This document shows, piece after piece, positions 26,272 to 34,370 of a stretch of DNA of 64,000 nt. The stretch comes from CAKSFT01 sp045544615 (GTDB taxonomy: Bacteria > Bacillota > Clostridia > UBA1381), in NCBI GenBank assembly GCA_045544615.1, contig JAZPZI010000039.1:193611-257610 (forward strand). The letters run 5' to 3'. The notes beneath the pieces were generated by a model. It ran no database searches. It saw nothing but the letters and a program-made list of their open reading frames with translations, and had not been told where the DNA came from. Within the stretch, counting starts at the first letter, position 1. Each line of letters opens with the position of its first letter. A program made the translations under genes and the position numbers.

Positions 26272-26607
26272 TCATATAAGAACAGGGAGGCGTTTTCGGG
26301 AATGGATTGCGTCTTGTATGTAATCTTCCAAAACCGACGAGAGTGACATCGGTGTGACTGTGTTTCTGGCAAGCATATCCAAAAAGCAGAGCGCTTCCGA
26401 TTTATCAAAGAATGTGTTTTTAATCTGCTTTACTTCCGAGAGCTCTTTTGTGCCCTCCAAAGCTGTCTTTTTTATCTCCACGCCGTAGCACCGAAGCGTT
26501 GCAGAATCGATTTCGATCTCGGATTCCAGCAGAAAATATTTTAATGTCATGGCACTGTTTTCGGCAGTTGCCTCGATAAGTTCCTTTTTATAAAGTGTCT
26601 TTTTCAT
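26272..26607 (-). CDS. Small conserved protein, DUF6514-like
   Basis: 111 aa, no signal peptide, no membrane helix, one conserved-looking motif YGVEIKK followed by acidic segments and a C-terminal MLARNTVTPMSLSSVLEDYIQD. This pattern recalls the clostridial DUF6514 family, from memory only; function unknown. The ATG is preceded at close range by AAAGGAG. It lies 166 bp downstream of the beta-propeller gene on the same strand and converges with the foldase gene across repeat copy 1. Confidence 0.75.
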   Translation of the reverse strand: MKKTLYKKELIEATAENSAMTLKYFLLESEIEIDSATLRCYGVEIKKTALEGTKELSEVKQIKNTFFDKSEALCFLDMLARNTVTPMSLSSVLEDYIQDAIHSRKRLPVLI

Positions 26608-26773
26608 TCATTATACTCCTTTTTGCACTCGATATAAAAATTTTATCATGCCCGAAAAGATAAGTCCACAAAAACCATGCACCACGATTTTACAAGAGCC
26701 GACAGGGTTTTTAGAAACACTTCCGAAAATACTGAAAAAACATAGAGTTGCGGTAGTAAAACCGAAAATCTTG

Positions 26774-27727
26774 TCAGAAAAAGTCAGTTCTTGTCGTACG
26801 GTTTTTTAATGATGCTATCTCTTTTTTTATCCGCTCAAGCTCCGACCTCTGGCTTTCGAGCTCGGAGAGAAGGTCCTTTGCAACCGATGCTTCTGTTTGC
26901 ATTTGCACAGTGGGAAGTTTTTCTTTCAGATAAGTTAGAGCGTAGCTCTCGGGTGTGATGTTGACAAAGAGAGGTGTCTCTTTTCCTGCAGACATCAGCT
27001 GTGCGACATCCGACCAGCTTTTGCCGCCGTCGGTGCTCTTTATATACCGGACATATCCTCTTGATTTCCACGAAAGGATAAGTTCTGTTGGTGTGGATGC
27101 GATTATTGGGTTTTTTGCATACTCATCCTGGCAGACGGTGCGGTTTTGAAAAAGGATATTGCTGTCCTTTTTTGCGACCATATAATCCTTTCCGTCAGTT
27201 GTAATAACGAAAGGTGATACCGCACCGAAGATGAGCGAATTAAATTCTCCCGATGCGAGCTTCGAAAACTCGGAATAACCGAGCATCCCACCGCTTTCTG
27301 AATAATAGAGCCGGTTTTTATGGAGGAAGAAGTCGGGATGCGAGAGCTTTGCTATAGTTTTGGGTTGGGCTTTGTCCGAAAGCGGCGACATTATGAGCAA
27401 AAGCTCGCCTTGATATTCTGCACTACCGAGAAAAAACGGGGTTTCGGATTCATAAAAGCAATGTAGCCTTTTGAGATTCAAGCCCTTATTGGTATGTGCG
27501 ACGGTGAAGTTGTCACCCGTTTTTGAATTTATGTATATAATTCTGTTTTTTGAAAAGCACAGCACCTCTGGCGGATGTTTTTTTCGAATCATAACCGAAA
27601 AGGGTCGCTCAATCGGATAAAACAGAATCTTTTTTTGCCCGTTTTTTCGTTCCATTACAAGTTCGCCCTTTTGTGTCCGGTAAAAGTGGAGCTTCTCGTC
27701 GTCGGTATTTACTATGTATTCGGTCAA
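26774..27727 (-). CDS. Predicted BNR/beta-propeller protein with C-terminal coiled coil
   Basis: 317 aa from TTG 27727 (MTEYIVNTDDEKLHFYR), chosen because GGGGGTGA lies just upstream; a GTG at 27745 is in frame but precedes that site. The body consists of repeated beta-strand blocks (for example KLHFYRTQKGELVM, RLYYSESGGMLGYS) and one clear Asp-box, STDGGKSWS, as in sialidase-type propellers. No sialidase catalytic set (RIP Arg, Glu, Tyr) is apparent and there is no signal peptide, so I do not call an enzyme. Residues about 285-315 form a Glu/Lys-rich coiled coil (LLSELESQRSELERIKKEI). Divergent from spoIIP, which could hint at sporulation, but that is only context. Confidence 0.7.
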   Translation of the reverse strand: MTEYIVNTDDEKLHFYRTQKGELVMERKNGQKKILFYPIERPFSVMIRKKHPPEVLCFSKNRIIYINSKTGDNFTVAHTNKGLNLKRLHCFYESETPFFLGSAEYQGELLLIMSPLSDKAQPKTIAKLSHPDFFLHKNRLYYSESGGMLGYSEFSKLASGEFNSLIFGAVSPFVITTDGKDYMVAKKDSNILFQNRTVCQDEYAKNPIIASTPTELILSWKSRGYVRYIKSTDGGKSWSDVAQLMSAGKETPLFVNITPESYALTYLKEKLPTVQMQTEASVAKDLLSELESQRSELERIKKEIASLKNRTTRTDFF

Positions 27728-27758
27728 ATAATCACCCCCGTACACTTATTTATATTAA

Positions 27759-27787
27759 AGGACAGAGCGTGTAATTACGGTTATAAT
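27759..27787 (+). promoter_or_regulatory. Possible promoter of spoIIP
   Basis: AGGACA (27759-27764), 17-bp spacer, TATAAT (27782-27787). The -35 is poor; a sporulation sigma factor could use a different site here that I cannot assign. Confidence 0.35.
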
Positions 27788-27834
27788 TTGCCTTGGTTTG
27801 GAATAGGATTTTATATGAAGGGGAGTGACAGAAA

Positions 27835-28929
27835 ATGTATCAAAAGAGAAGACTAAGAGCAATTGTAATTTCAGGGTACAGAATAAAAAAAGCGGTGTCG
27901 GTTTTACTGGCAGTGGTTGGTGTGTTTGGCGCACTTTGCCTCGGGATGCTCACATCAAAGCTACCCGATTGTGATTTTTCGGGTGCAAAATGGATTATAA
28001 ACTGCGGTTTGAAAAACCGTGAATGCAGTGTGGATTTGTCCTCTGTAATGGGGTTTGATATACGGGATGCAAAGAGTATAGTTTTCTGGTATTATTCAAA
28101 ATACGGGAGCTTCGAGCCGGTGGTTGAGGCAGTCGAGTCTGCACCTGTTGAGGTGGAAAAGGTGCCTCAATTTGATATTGCCGAGGTGAATGCTGCAAAG
28201 GGTATGGCGTTATCGAATCATAGCGGAAAGGAGATTTCGCCCGAGAAGCTTATTGTCGAGCCTTTGCATATCGACATAAAAAAGGACGGACCGCAGATAC
28301 TGATAGTACATACCCACACGACCGAAAGCTATACCGACTCGGGCAAAACCAAGTATTCGGCAACCGACTCGGACAGAAGTACAGACAGCGAAAAGAATAT
28401 GGTTGCCGTTGGAAAGGCTATGCAGGAGGTTTTTACCAAAAACGGAATTGAGTCGGTGCACGATGTGACTGTCCACGACTATCCGTCATATAACGGTGCA
28501 TATACAAGGTCGATGACGACGATGAAGGGAAACCTCTCGAAATACCCGAGCATCAAGATTGTGTTGGATGTGCACCGTGACGGCATCACGAGAGAGGACG
28601 GAACAAAGGTTAAGGTTGCAACCGACATTGACGGTGAGAAGGTTGCGCAGTGTATGTTTGTGGTTGGCACAGATGCAAAGCTTTCGCATAAAACCTGGCA
28701 GGATAATATGCGGCTTGCCTGCAAGCTACAGAACTATGCAAACACGCACTTCTCGGGGCTTATGAGACCAATAAATGTGCGGAGTGAGCGGTTTAATCAG
28801 CAGATAACAAGCGGGTCGCTGATTATCGAGGTCGGCTCGAACGGAAACACACTTTCTGAGGCAAAACTCGGTGCACAGTATATGGCGGAGGTCATCTCGG
28901 CGGTGTTGCTTGAAGAACAGGTAAAATAA
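27835..28929 (+). CDS. spoIIP: Stage II sporulation protein P (SpoIIP)
   Basis: Peptidoglycan amidase/endopeptidase of the engulfment machinery in endospore formation. 364 aa with one N-terminal membrane anchor (about 20-42, VSVLLAVVGVFGALCLGMLTS) and an extracytoplasmic domain of amidase_3-like fold: GPQILIVHTHTTESY, SEKNMVAVGKAMQEVF, VHDYPSYNGAY, IVLDVHRDGI, and a C-terminal IIEVGSNGNTLSEA with the likely zinc Glu. In Bacillus it works with SpoIID and SpoIIM, which are not in the window. Its presence is the strongest evidence that the host makes spores. Confidence 0.95.
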   Translation: MYQKRRLRAIVISGYRIKKAVSVLLAVVGVFGALCLGMLTSKLPDCDFSGAKWIINCGLKNRECSVDLSSVMGFDIRDAKSIVFWYYSKYGSFEPVVEAVESAPVEVEKVPQFDIAEVNAAKGMALSNHSGKEISPEKLIVEPLHIDIKKDGPQILIVHTHTTESYTDSGKTKYSATDSDRSTDSEKNMVAVGKAMQEVFTKNGIESVHDVTVHDYPSYNGAYTRSMTTMKGNLSKYPSIKIVLDVHRDGITREDGTKVKVATDIDGEKVAQCMFVVGTDAKLSHKTWQDNMRLACKLQNYANTHFSGLMRPINVRSERFNQQITSGSLIIEVGSNGNTLSEAKLGAQYMAEVISAVLLEEQVK

Positions 28930-28951
28930 TAAAAATTTTTCTTATAAACTA

Positions 28952-28980
28952 TTGAACTTTTCCATAAAATATATTATAAT
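28952..28980 (+). promoter_or_regulatory. Promoter of the SRP RNA gene
   Basis: TTGAAC (28952-28957), 17-bp spacer, TATAAT (28975-28980), predicting a transcript start near 28987. Confidence 0.82.
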
Positions 28981-29005
28981 ATAAAAGAGCACAAAATGAA
29001 TATTT

Positions 29006-29125
29006 GGCGATGATGACCGAACCCGTGCGATTTGATGCCGTGAACCTTGTCAGATGGGGAACCAAGCAGCAATAAGCGGATTTTCGGATGTGTTATGGAC
29101 CATTCGGTCGGAGCCATCTTTTGAC
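29006..29125 (+). ncRNA. ffs: Signal recognition particle RNA, small bacterial type
   Basis: The conserved domain IV is visible: GTCAGA (29049-29054), then TGG-GGAA-CCA hairpin with a GGAA tetraloop, then AGCAGC, followed by AATAAGCGGA. Flanking GATGACCGAA (about 29011) can pair with TTCGGTCGGAGCCATC (about 29103) to close the rod. The RNA binds Ffh and directs membrane-protein targeting. Size (about 110-120 nt for the folded rod) indicates the short form without an Alu domain. Position just before dnaX matches Bacillus and many Clostridia. Ends are approximate. Confidence 0.88.
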
Positions 29126-29131
29126 GAATAT

Positions 29132-29155
29132 ACCCCTACAAAATAGGGGTTTTTA
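29132..29155 (+). terminator. Terminator of the SRP RNA
   Basis: ACCCCTA-CAAAA-TAGGGGT followed by TTTTT; 30 bp before the dnaX start. Confidence 0.85.
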
Positions 29156-29185
29156 AGATTTATACCGTATGAGGAGGTGGCATAA

Positions 29186-30973
29186 GTGGCATACAAGGCA
29201 ATCTACCGTAAATGGAGACCTGAAGTTTTTGAAGATGTAGTAGGCCAGGGGCATATTACAAGAACATTGAAAAATCAGATAATGAATAACCGTGTGTCGC
29301 ACGCATACCTTTTCTGTGGAACGAGAGGAACGGGGAAAACCACCGCAGCGAAGATTTTCTCACGTGCCGTGAACTGCCTCAACAACAAGGACGGCTCGCC
29401 CTGTAACGAGTGTGAGGTGTGCAGAGGAATCGCAGACGGAAGCATTATGGATGTTACCGAGCTCGATGCTGCATCAAATAACCATGTCGAGGATATCCGT
29501 GAGATTTTGGACGAGGTAAACTATGTTGCAACAAGGGCGACATACAGAGTATATATCATAGACGAGGTGCATATGCTCTCGGGTGCGGCGTTCAATGCGC
29601 TGTTAAAAACACTCGAAGAACCGCCTGCACATGTTATATTTATACTTGCAACCACCGAGGCACACAAGGTGCCCGAGACTATTCATTCACGTTGTCAGCG
29701 GTTTGATTTCAAAAGAATCCGACCCGACGATATTATCCGCAGAATCCGTGAGATTGCGATGGCGGACAAGCTCGTGATTGAGGAGGAGGCATATAGCCTT
29801 TTGGCACAGCTTGCCGAGGGCTCGATGCGTGACGGACTGAGCCTTTTGGAGAGATGTATTTCTGCTTGCGGAAATTCGCTCACAAAGGAGGATATCATCT
29901 CGGTATTGGGAATATCGGGAAATGAGTTTAATCACAATATTGTAGAGGCGATCATAAAGGGAGATTCGGTAGAGGTTCTGAAGTCTGTCGGAAAGCTTAT
30001 GGAGGACGGAAAGGACTTGAATGTTGCCATTGATTTCCTGATTTCATATATCAGAAACCTCCTGGTTTGTAAGGTTTCGGATAATCCTGAAAAACTGCTC
30101 GATTCATCCTTTGAGGATGTTGTGAGAATCAAAGCGCAGGCAGAGAGAATGAGCTTTGAGAAGATAAACAATGCAATCTCGGTACTCTCAAAAGCAAAAG
30201 CCGATGCAAAGTGGGAAAAGACACCGAGAGTAATCTATGAGTTAGCACTTGTAAAGCTTACACGCCCTGAACTTGACGACAGTCGTGAGGCTATGATGGA
30301 CAGGCTTGCATCTGTTGAGGACAAGGTCAAAAACGGAATAAGTGTGACGGTTGCCGAGGTCAGAGAAGAACCGAAGAAGGAAGAGGAAGAGCCTAAAAAA
30401 AAAGAGGTATCTAAAAAACTCTATGTACCGTTAGATGTTGCCAACCTCACATCGCAGACACCGGTCGTTGCGGCGGCAAGAAACTGGGATAAAATTGCAT
30501 CGACAATCATAAGGCAGTGCCCGTATATGGCAACGGCGTTTGCAAACAGAAAGATAACAATAGACGGCGAGGGAATCATTCTTTTATATAAAAAGAACGA
30601 GCAGATGCTCCGAAGAATTGCCGTGACCTATATAAAGCAGGCAGAGGCTGTGTTTCAAAAGTTCACAGGTACCGACCTTAACCTAAAGGCGGTATTTGAA
30701 GACGAACTGAACGACGAGAAGTTTATCGACTTCTGGAGCTTGCCTGACGGTAAAGGTCAGCCAGAAGAGCTTCCCGATACAGAGGTCTCGGGTACCGATG
30801 ACCCGCTCCTGGAGATAGGCGAAAAGTTCCCCGAGATAGTCGAGTATACCGATGAGAGTGAATTTATTGAGTATAACGCAGAGGATGACGATTTTTCGCA
30901 GGCATCACTTGAGGAAAATGAAACCGAGGAGTTCCTGGAAGACGGCGAGATGGAATTCTCGGAAGATGAGTAA
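29186..30973 (+). CDS. dnaX: DNA polymerase III subunits gamma and tau
   Basis: Clamp-loader ATPase, 595 aa, starting at GTG 29186 after GAGGAGGTGG. Walker A GTRGTGKTTAAKIF, a zinc module (CLNNKDGSPCNECEVC), Walker B YIIDEVHML, the sensor-1 region LATTEAHKVP and domain III to about residue 370; the C-terminus (from about 400) is acidic and weakly conserved as in tau. No obvious slippery A-run with stop for gamma production stands out; an A-rich run near 30397 (CCTAAAAAAAAAGAGG) could be slippery but was not followed further. First protein gene of the dnaX-ybaB-recR-radA run. Confidence 0.97.
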   Translation: MAYKAIYRKWRPEVFEDVVGQGHITRTLKNQIMNNRVSHAYLFCGTRGTGKTTAAKIFSRAVNCLNNKDGSPCNECEVCRGIADGSIMDVTELDAASNNHVEDIREILDEVNYVATRATYRVYIIDEVHMLSGAAFNALLKTLEEPPAHVIFILATTEAHKVPETIHSRCQRFDFKRIRPDDIIRRIREIAMADKLVIEEEAYSLLAQLAEGSMRDGLSLLERCISACGNSLTKEDIISVLGISGNEFNHNIVEAIIKGDSVEVLKSVGKLMEDGKDLNVAIDFLISYIRNLLVCKVSDNPEKLLDSSFEDVVRIKAQAERMSFEKINNAISVLSKAKADAKWEKTPRVIYELALVKLTRPELDDSREAMMDRLASVEDKVKNGISVTVAEVREEPKKEEEEPKKKEVSKKLYVPLDVANLTSQTPVVAAARNWDKIASTIIRQCPYMATAFANRKITIDGEGIILLYKKNEQMLRRIAVTYIKQAEAVFQKFTGTDLNLKAVFEDELNDEKFIDFWSLPDGKGQPEELPDTEVSGTDDPLLEIGEKFPEIVEYTDESEFIEYNAEDDDFSQASLEENETEEFLEDGEMEFSEDE

Positions 30974-31031
30974 ATTATTCGCATTTTTAGCGAAAATATA
31001 AATGATAATATTAGAAACGGAGAGAATAAAA

Positions 31032-31382
31032 ATGGGTAAGTATAAGGGATTTCACGGTGCAGGTATGAACACCAACAAAAATGTAAGCCTCATAAAGCAG
31101 GCACAGAAGATGCAGGAAGAAATGGAAAAGGTTCAGTCAGAAATTGAGAACAAGGAAGTTACTGCATCTGCCGGCGGTGGTATGATAGATGTAACAGTGA
31201 ACGGCAAGAAGGAGATTGTATCAATCAAAATCAAGCCGGATGTTGTTGACCCTGACGATGTAGAAACACTCGAGGACCTTGTTATGGTTGCGGTAAATGA
31301 GGCAATCAAGAAGGCAGACGAGATGATGACAGAGGGAATGAGCTCGATTACAGGCGGACTCAATATCCCGGGATTATTCTAA
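31032..31382 (+). CDS. ybaB: YbaB/EbfC family nucleoid-associated protein
   Basis: 116-aa DNA-binding dimer. ATG 31032 (MGKYKGFHGAGMN) follows CGGAGAG; the ORF upstream adds ten residues without an RBS. Typical: helix KQAQKMQEEMEKVQSEIENKEV, strand AGGGMIDVTVNGKKEIVSIKIKP-like, C-terminal GGLNIPGLF. It lies between dnaX and recR, as in most bacteria, and is thought to act with recombination proteins. Confidence 0.95.
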   Translation: MGKYKGFHGAGMNTNKNVSLIKQAQKMQEEMEKVQSEIENKEVTASAGGGMIDVTVNGKKEIVSIKIKPDVVDPDDVETLEDLVMVAVNEAIKKADEMMTEGMSSITGGLNIPGLF

Positions 31383-31443
31383 AGAGAAGTTTAAGCCACC
31401 CTTTTTATGAGGATGGCTTTTAAATCATAAAAGGAGTGGTTTT

Positions 31444-32043
31444 ATGCACCCTGCAACTATTGAAAAACTAATCGAGAGCTTTGCACAGCTTCCGGGAATC
31501 GGCAGAAAAAGCGCAGAACGCCTTGCATTCTATATCCTCGACTCTATGTCGGCAGAGGATGCAAAAAACATGGCAGAGAGTATTATTGAAGCAAAAAGCA
31601 AAATTGGGTTTTGCCCTGTCTGCCAGAACCTGACCGATACCGTGCCTTGCAAGATTTGCTCTGCCGAGAACAGGGACAAATCCACTATCTGTGTGGTGGA
31701 AAAGCCAAGGGATGTTGCGGCAATCGAAAAGACAAATGAATATAAAGGTCTATACCATGTCCTGCATGGAGCATTATCGCCTATGGACGGTATCACCCCT
31801 GATGATATTAAAATTAAGGAGCTTCTTTTGCGGATATCGGATAACAGCGTAAAAGAGGTCATAATGGCGACAAACCCGACAGTAAGCGGTACTGCGACGG
31901 CCGTATATATCTCAAAGCTTTTAGAGCCTATGGGTATAGAGGTTACAAGAATTGCGCACGGCTTGCCTGTCGGCGGTGATCTTGAGTATGCCGATGAGAT
32001 AACACTTATAAAGGCGCTCGAGGGTCGCCGCAAGATGAATTAA
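31444..32043 (+). CDS. recR: Recombination protein RecR
   Basis: 199 aa. Helix-hairpin-helix LPGIGRKSAERLAFYIL, Cys4 zinc finger CPVCQNLTDTVPCKIC, and a Toprim domain beginning ICVVEKPRDVAAIEKT, ending with the Walker-B-like C-terminal region. Works with RecO/RecF loading RecA at gaps. AAAGGAG precedes the ATG. Followed 15 bp later by radA; a small CCACCC/GGATGG hairpin sits in the ybaB-recR gap but is not a convincing terminator. Confidence 0.97.
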   Translation: MHPATIEKLIESFAQLPGIGRKSAERLAFYILDSMSAEDAKNMAESIIEAKSKIGFCPVCQNLTDTVPCKICSAENRDKSTICVVEKPRDVAAIEKTNEYKGLYHVLHGALSPMDGITPDDIKIKELLLRISDNSVKEVIMATNPTVSGTATAVYISKLLEPMGIEVTRIAHGLPVGGDLEYADEITLIKALEGRRKMN

Positions 32044-32058
32044 AGCGAGGTTTTTAAT

Positions 32059-33420
32059 ATGAAGGTAAAAACCATGTATATCTGCAATGAATGCGGATAC
32101 CAGACCCCGAAGTGGCTGGGCAAATGCCCGGGCTGTGAGGCGTGGGGAAGCCTGACCGAGACGGTTATAGAAGAAAAAAAGCAAGGTGGAGTAAAAAAGG
32201 CTTCTGCTTCTCATGCACGACCGGTTAAACGATTAAAGGAAATCGAGTCGGATAACGAGGTACGATATAAGACGGGAAGCGGTGAGCTTGACCGTGTGCT
32301 CGGCGGCGGGATTGTAAAAGGGTCGCTCATCCTTGTCGGCGGTGACCCGGGAATCGGAAAATCGACGCTCCTGTTGCAGATTTGTAAATTCCTTGGCGAG
32401 AGCAAAAAGGTTCTGTATGTCTCGGGCGAGGAGTCGGAGCGACAGATTAAGCTTCGTGCCGAGCGACTCGGTGTTGATACCGACAACCTCTACCTCATAT
32501 CGGAAAACGATGTGGGAAGTGTTATCGAGTGTATCTTGAGCGTTTCACCTGATATTGTCATAATCGACTCAATACAGACTATGCACAGGGATGAAATCGC
32601 ATCGGCACCGGGAAGCGTTCCGCAGGTAAGGGAAGCAACAAATGCTTTTATGAGCATAGCCAAGCAGGAAGATATTTCGATGTTTATTGTCGGTCACGTG
32701 ACCAAGGACGGTTCTTTGGCAGGTCCGAGAGTGCTTGAGCATATGGTGGATTGCGTGCTGTATTTTGAGGGTGACAGAGAACTTTCATTCAGGATATTAA
32801 GAGCAGTCAAGAACAGATTCGGCTCGACTAATGAAATCGGTGTTTTCCAGATGGAAAATGACGGTTTGCGAGAGGTTGAGAATCCTTCTGCGATGCTTTT
32901 GGAGGGTAGACCCGAGGACGCATCGGGAAGCAGTGTTGTTTGTGCGATGGAGGGAAGCCGTGGAGTTTTGGCAGAAGTTCAGGCACTTGTAACTCCGACA
33001 GGGTTTGGAAACCCAAGACGAATGTCGTCGGGGATAGACCTAAACCGTGTGCTTTTGATGATTGCGGTTTTGGAAAAGCGCGCAAGGATAAATCTTTCGA
33101 ATTTTGATGTATATATAAATGTTGCGGGAGGTTTGAGAATTGACGAAACCGCAATAGATTTAGGACTTTGTGCGGCGATTGTAACAGGACGGTCGGATAC
33201 GCCAATCCCGTCCGATATGATATTTATCGGCGAGGTGGGATTAGGCGGCGAACTCCGAAATGTTTCACAACTTGAAAAACGCTTAAATGAAGCTAAAAAG
33301 CTTGGATTCAATACAGCGATTGTGCCTAAAAATTCACTTCGTGGCGTGAAAAAGCCGGAGGGAATGGCGGTACTTGGAGTGTCGAGTATTGCAGAGGCGA
33401 TGAATTTAGTGAAGAGATAA
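32059..33420 (+). CDS. radA: DNA repair protein RadA (Sms)
   Basis: 453 aa branch-migration helicase. N-terminal C4 zinc finger CNECGYQTPKWLGKCPGC, RecA-like core with Walker A GGDPGIGKSTLL, the RadA-specific KNRFGSTNEIG motif, and a C-terminal Lon-protease-like domain (INVAGGLRIDETAIDLGLCAAI). GCGAGG precedes the ATG. Last plus-strand gene of the replication/repair run; repeat family 1 copy 2 starts at the base after its stop. Confidence 0.97.
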   Translation: MKVKTMYICNECGYQTPKWLGKCPGCEAWGSLTETVIEEKKQGGVKKASASHARPVKRLKEIESDNEVRYKTGSGELDRVLGGGIVKGSLILVGGDPGIGKSTLLLQICKFLGESKKVLYVSGEESERQIKLRAERLGVDTDNLYLISENDVGSVIECILSVSPDIVIIDSIQTMHRDEIASAPGSVPQVREATNAFMSIAKQEDISMFIVGHVTKDGSLAGPRVLEHMVDCVLYFEGDRELSFRILRAVKNRFGSTNEIGVFQMENDGLREVENPSAMLLEGRPEDASGSSVVCAMEGSRGVLAEVQALVTPTGFGNPRRMSSGIDLNRVLLMIAVLEKRARINLSNFDVYINVAGGLRIDETAIDLGLCAAIVTGRSDTPIPSDMIFIGEVGLGGELRNVSQLEKRLNEAKKLGFNTAIVPKNSLRGVKKPEGMAVLGVSSIAEAMNLVKR

Positions 33421-33541
33421 GGGAATGTTAAAAACCTCCGGAACACAAGAAAAAAGTGATTTTTTTCTTGCTATCAACAAACTTCGCCGCTCGGCGTACC
33501 TGTGTACGCTGTCGGGTAATCCAAAGTTTTTTCCTATTCCC
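33421..33541. repeat. Structured intergenic repeat, family 1, copy 2 (internally deleted)
   Basis: 121 bp. Outer stem GGGAAT/ATTCCC; CAAGAAAA/TTTTCTTG hairpin; core GGCGTAC-CTGT-GTACGCT. It lacks the block from the CCAAAGC hairpin through GTTTGTTAATT present in the other copies; the join falls at a CCAAAG that occurs twice in the full copies, pointing to deletion between short direct repeats. Confidence 0.88.
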
Positions 33542-33553
33542 GCGAAAAAAAAT

Positions 33554-33596
33554 AAGGCAGTTTAAAAAGTTAACTAACTTTTTAAACTGCCTTTTT
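33554..33596. terminator. Bidirectional terminator between radA and trmB
   Basis: AAGGCAGTTTAAAAAGTT / AACTTTTTAAACTGCCTT long stem with flanking A/T runs, 12 bp before the trmB stop on the minus strand. Confidence 0.85.
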
Positions 33597-33608
33597 AACA
33601 TCCACGAC

Positions 33609-34256
33609 TTATTCCCAACCCAGATATGTTGCCTCAACCCTGTAGATCGGGAGCCCCTGCTCTGCAAATCGGGTTTCGTATTCGGTCATGACATTTCCCT
33701 CAAACTTTGAGTTGTGCAAATCAAATGTGATGTTCTGCATCTTGTAGTTTTCCTGGGCAAATGAATTGAGCGAAAACTCAAATAGCGGGCGGTTGTCGGT
33801 CTTGAAGAAGATGTAGTCGCCCTGGCGCAAAAGCTTTTTGTAGATATCCAGGAAGTTTTTGTGTGTCAGGCGGCGCTTTGCCTGCTTGTTCTTCTTCCAC
33901 GGGTCTGAAAAGTTCAGATATATTCTCGAGATTTCTGCAAATTCGAAATAGTCGCAAAGCTTATTCGCATCGGCTATAATAAAGCGGACATTCGAAACTT
34001 CGGCGGCAGTTGCTTTTTCAAGCGCAATTACTAAAACATCTGGCACGACATCGATGGCAATGTAGTTCACATCAGGATTCAGAGCCGCCATCTGTGTCAC
34101 GAACTGTCCCTTGCCACAACCTACTTCTATATGGATAGGGTTGTCGTTTCCGAAAATCTCCGACCACTTACCCTTTAATTCTTCGGGGTTTTTAATCCAC
34201 AGGCTTTCGCATCTCTCTAAACGCTCGGCACAGTGCTTTTTCTTTCGCATTCTCAT
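33609..34256 (-). CDS. trmB: tRNA (guanine-N7-)-methyltransferase
   Basis: Methylates G46 of tRNA using S-adenosylmethionine. 215 aa with a basic N-terminus (MRMRKKKHCAERLERCE), SAM-binding motif I HIEVGCGKGQFVTQMA, motif YIAIDVVPDVLV, the family signature YLNFSDPWKKNKQAKRRLTHKNFL, and a C-terminal TEYETRF. AAAGGAG precedes the ATG. Downstream of metK on the same strand; metK makes its cofactor, though a terminator lies between. Confidence 0.96.
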   Translation of the reverse strand: MRMRKKKHCAERLERCESLWIKNPEELKGKWSEIFGNDNPIHIEVGCGKGQFVTQMAALNPDVNYIAIDVVPDVLVIALEKATAAEVSNVRFIIADANKLCDYFEFAEISRIYLNFSDPWKKNKQAKRRLTHKNFLDIYKKLLRQGDYIFFKTDNRPLFEFSLNSFAQENYKMQNITFDLHNSKFEGNVMTEYETRFAEQGLPIYRVEATYLGWE

Positions 34257-34329
34257 ATGATAAATCTCCTTTTAAAGAAAAATCGCAACAAGTAAATTAT
34301 ACACAGTTTTGGCGGGATTGTCAATAAAA

Positions 34330-34362
34330 AGCAAAAAAGAAAACCCGAGCTAAACCCGGGTT
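34330..34362 (-). terminator. Terminator of metK
   Basis: On the minus strand AACCCGGG-TTTAGCT-CGGGTT is followed by a TTCTTTTTTG run. Stem is imperfect in the centre. Confidence 0.78.
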
Positions 34363-34370
34363 CATTCATA

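Noticed and set aside
29186..30973. Programmed frameshift in dnaX
   Set aside because: An A-run near 30397 exists, but I did not identify a nearby stop in the shifted frame with a stimulatory hairpin, so no claim is made.
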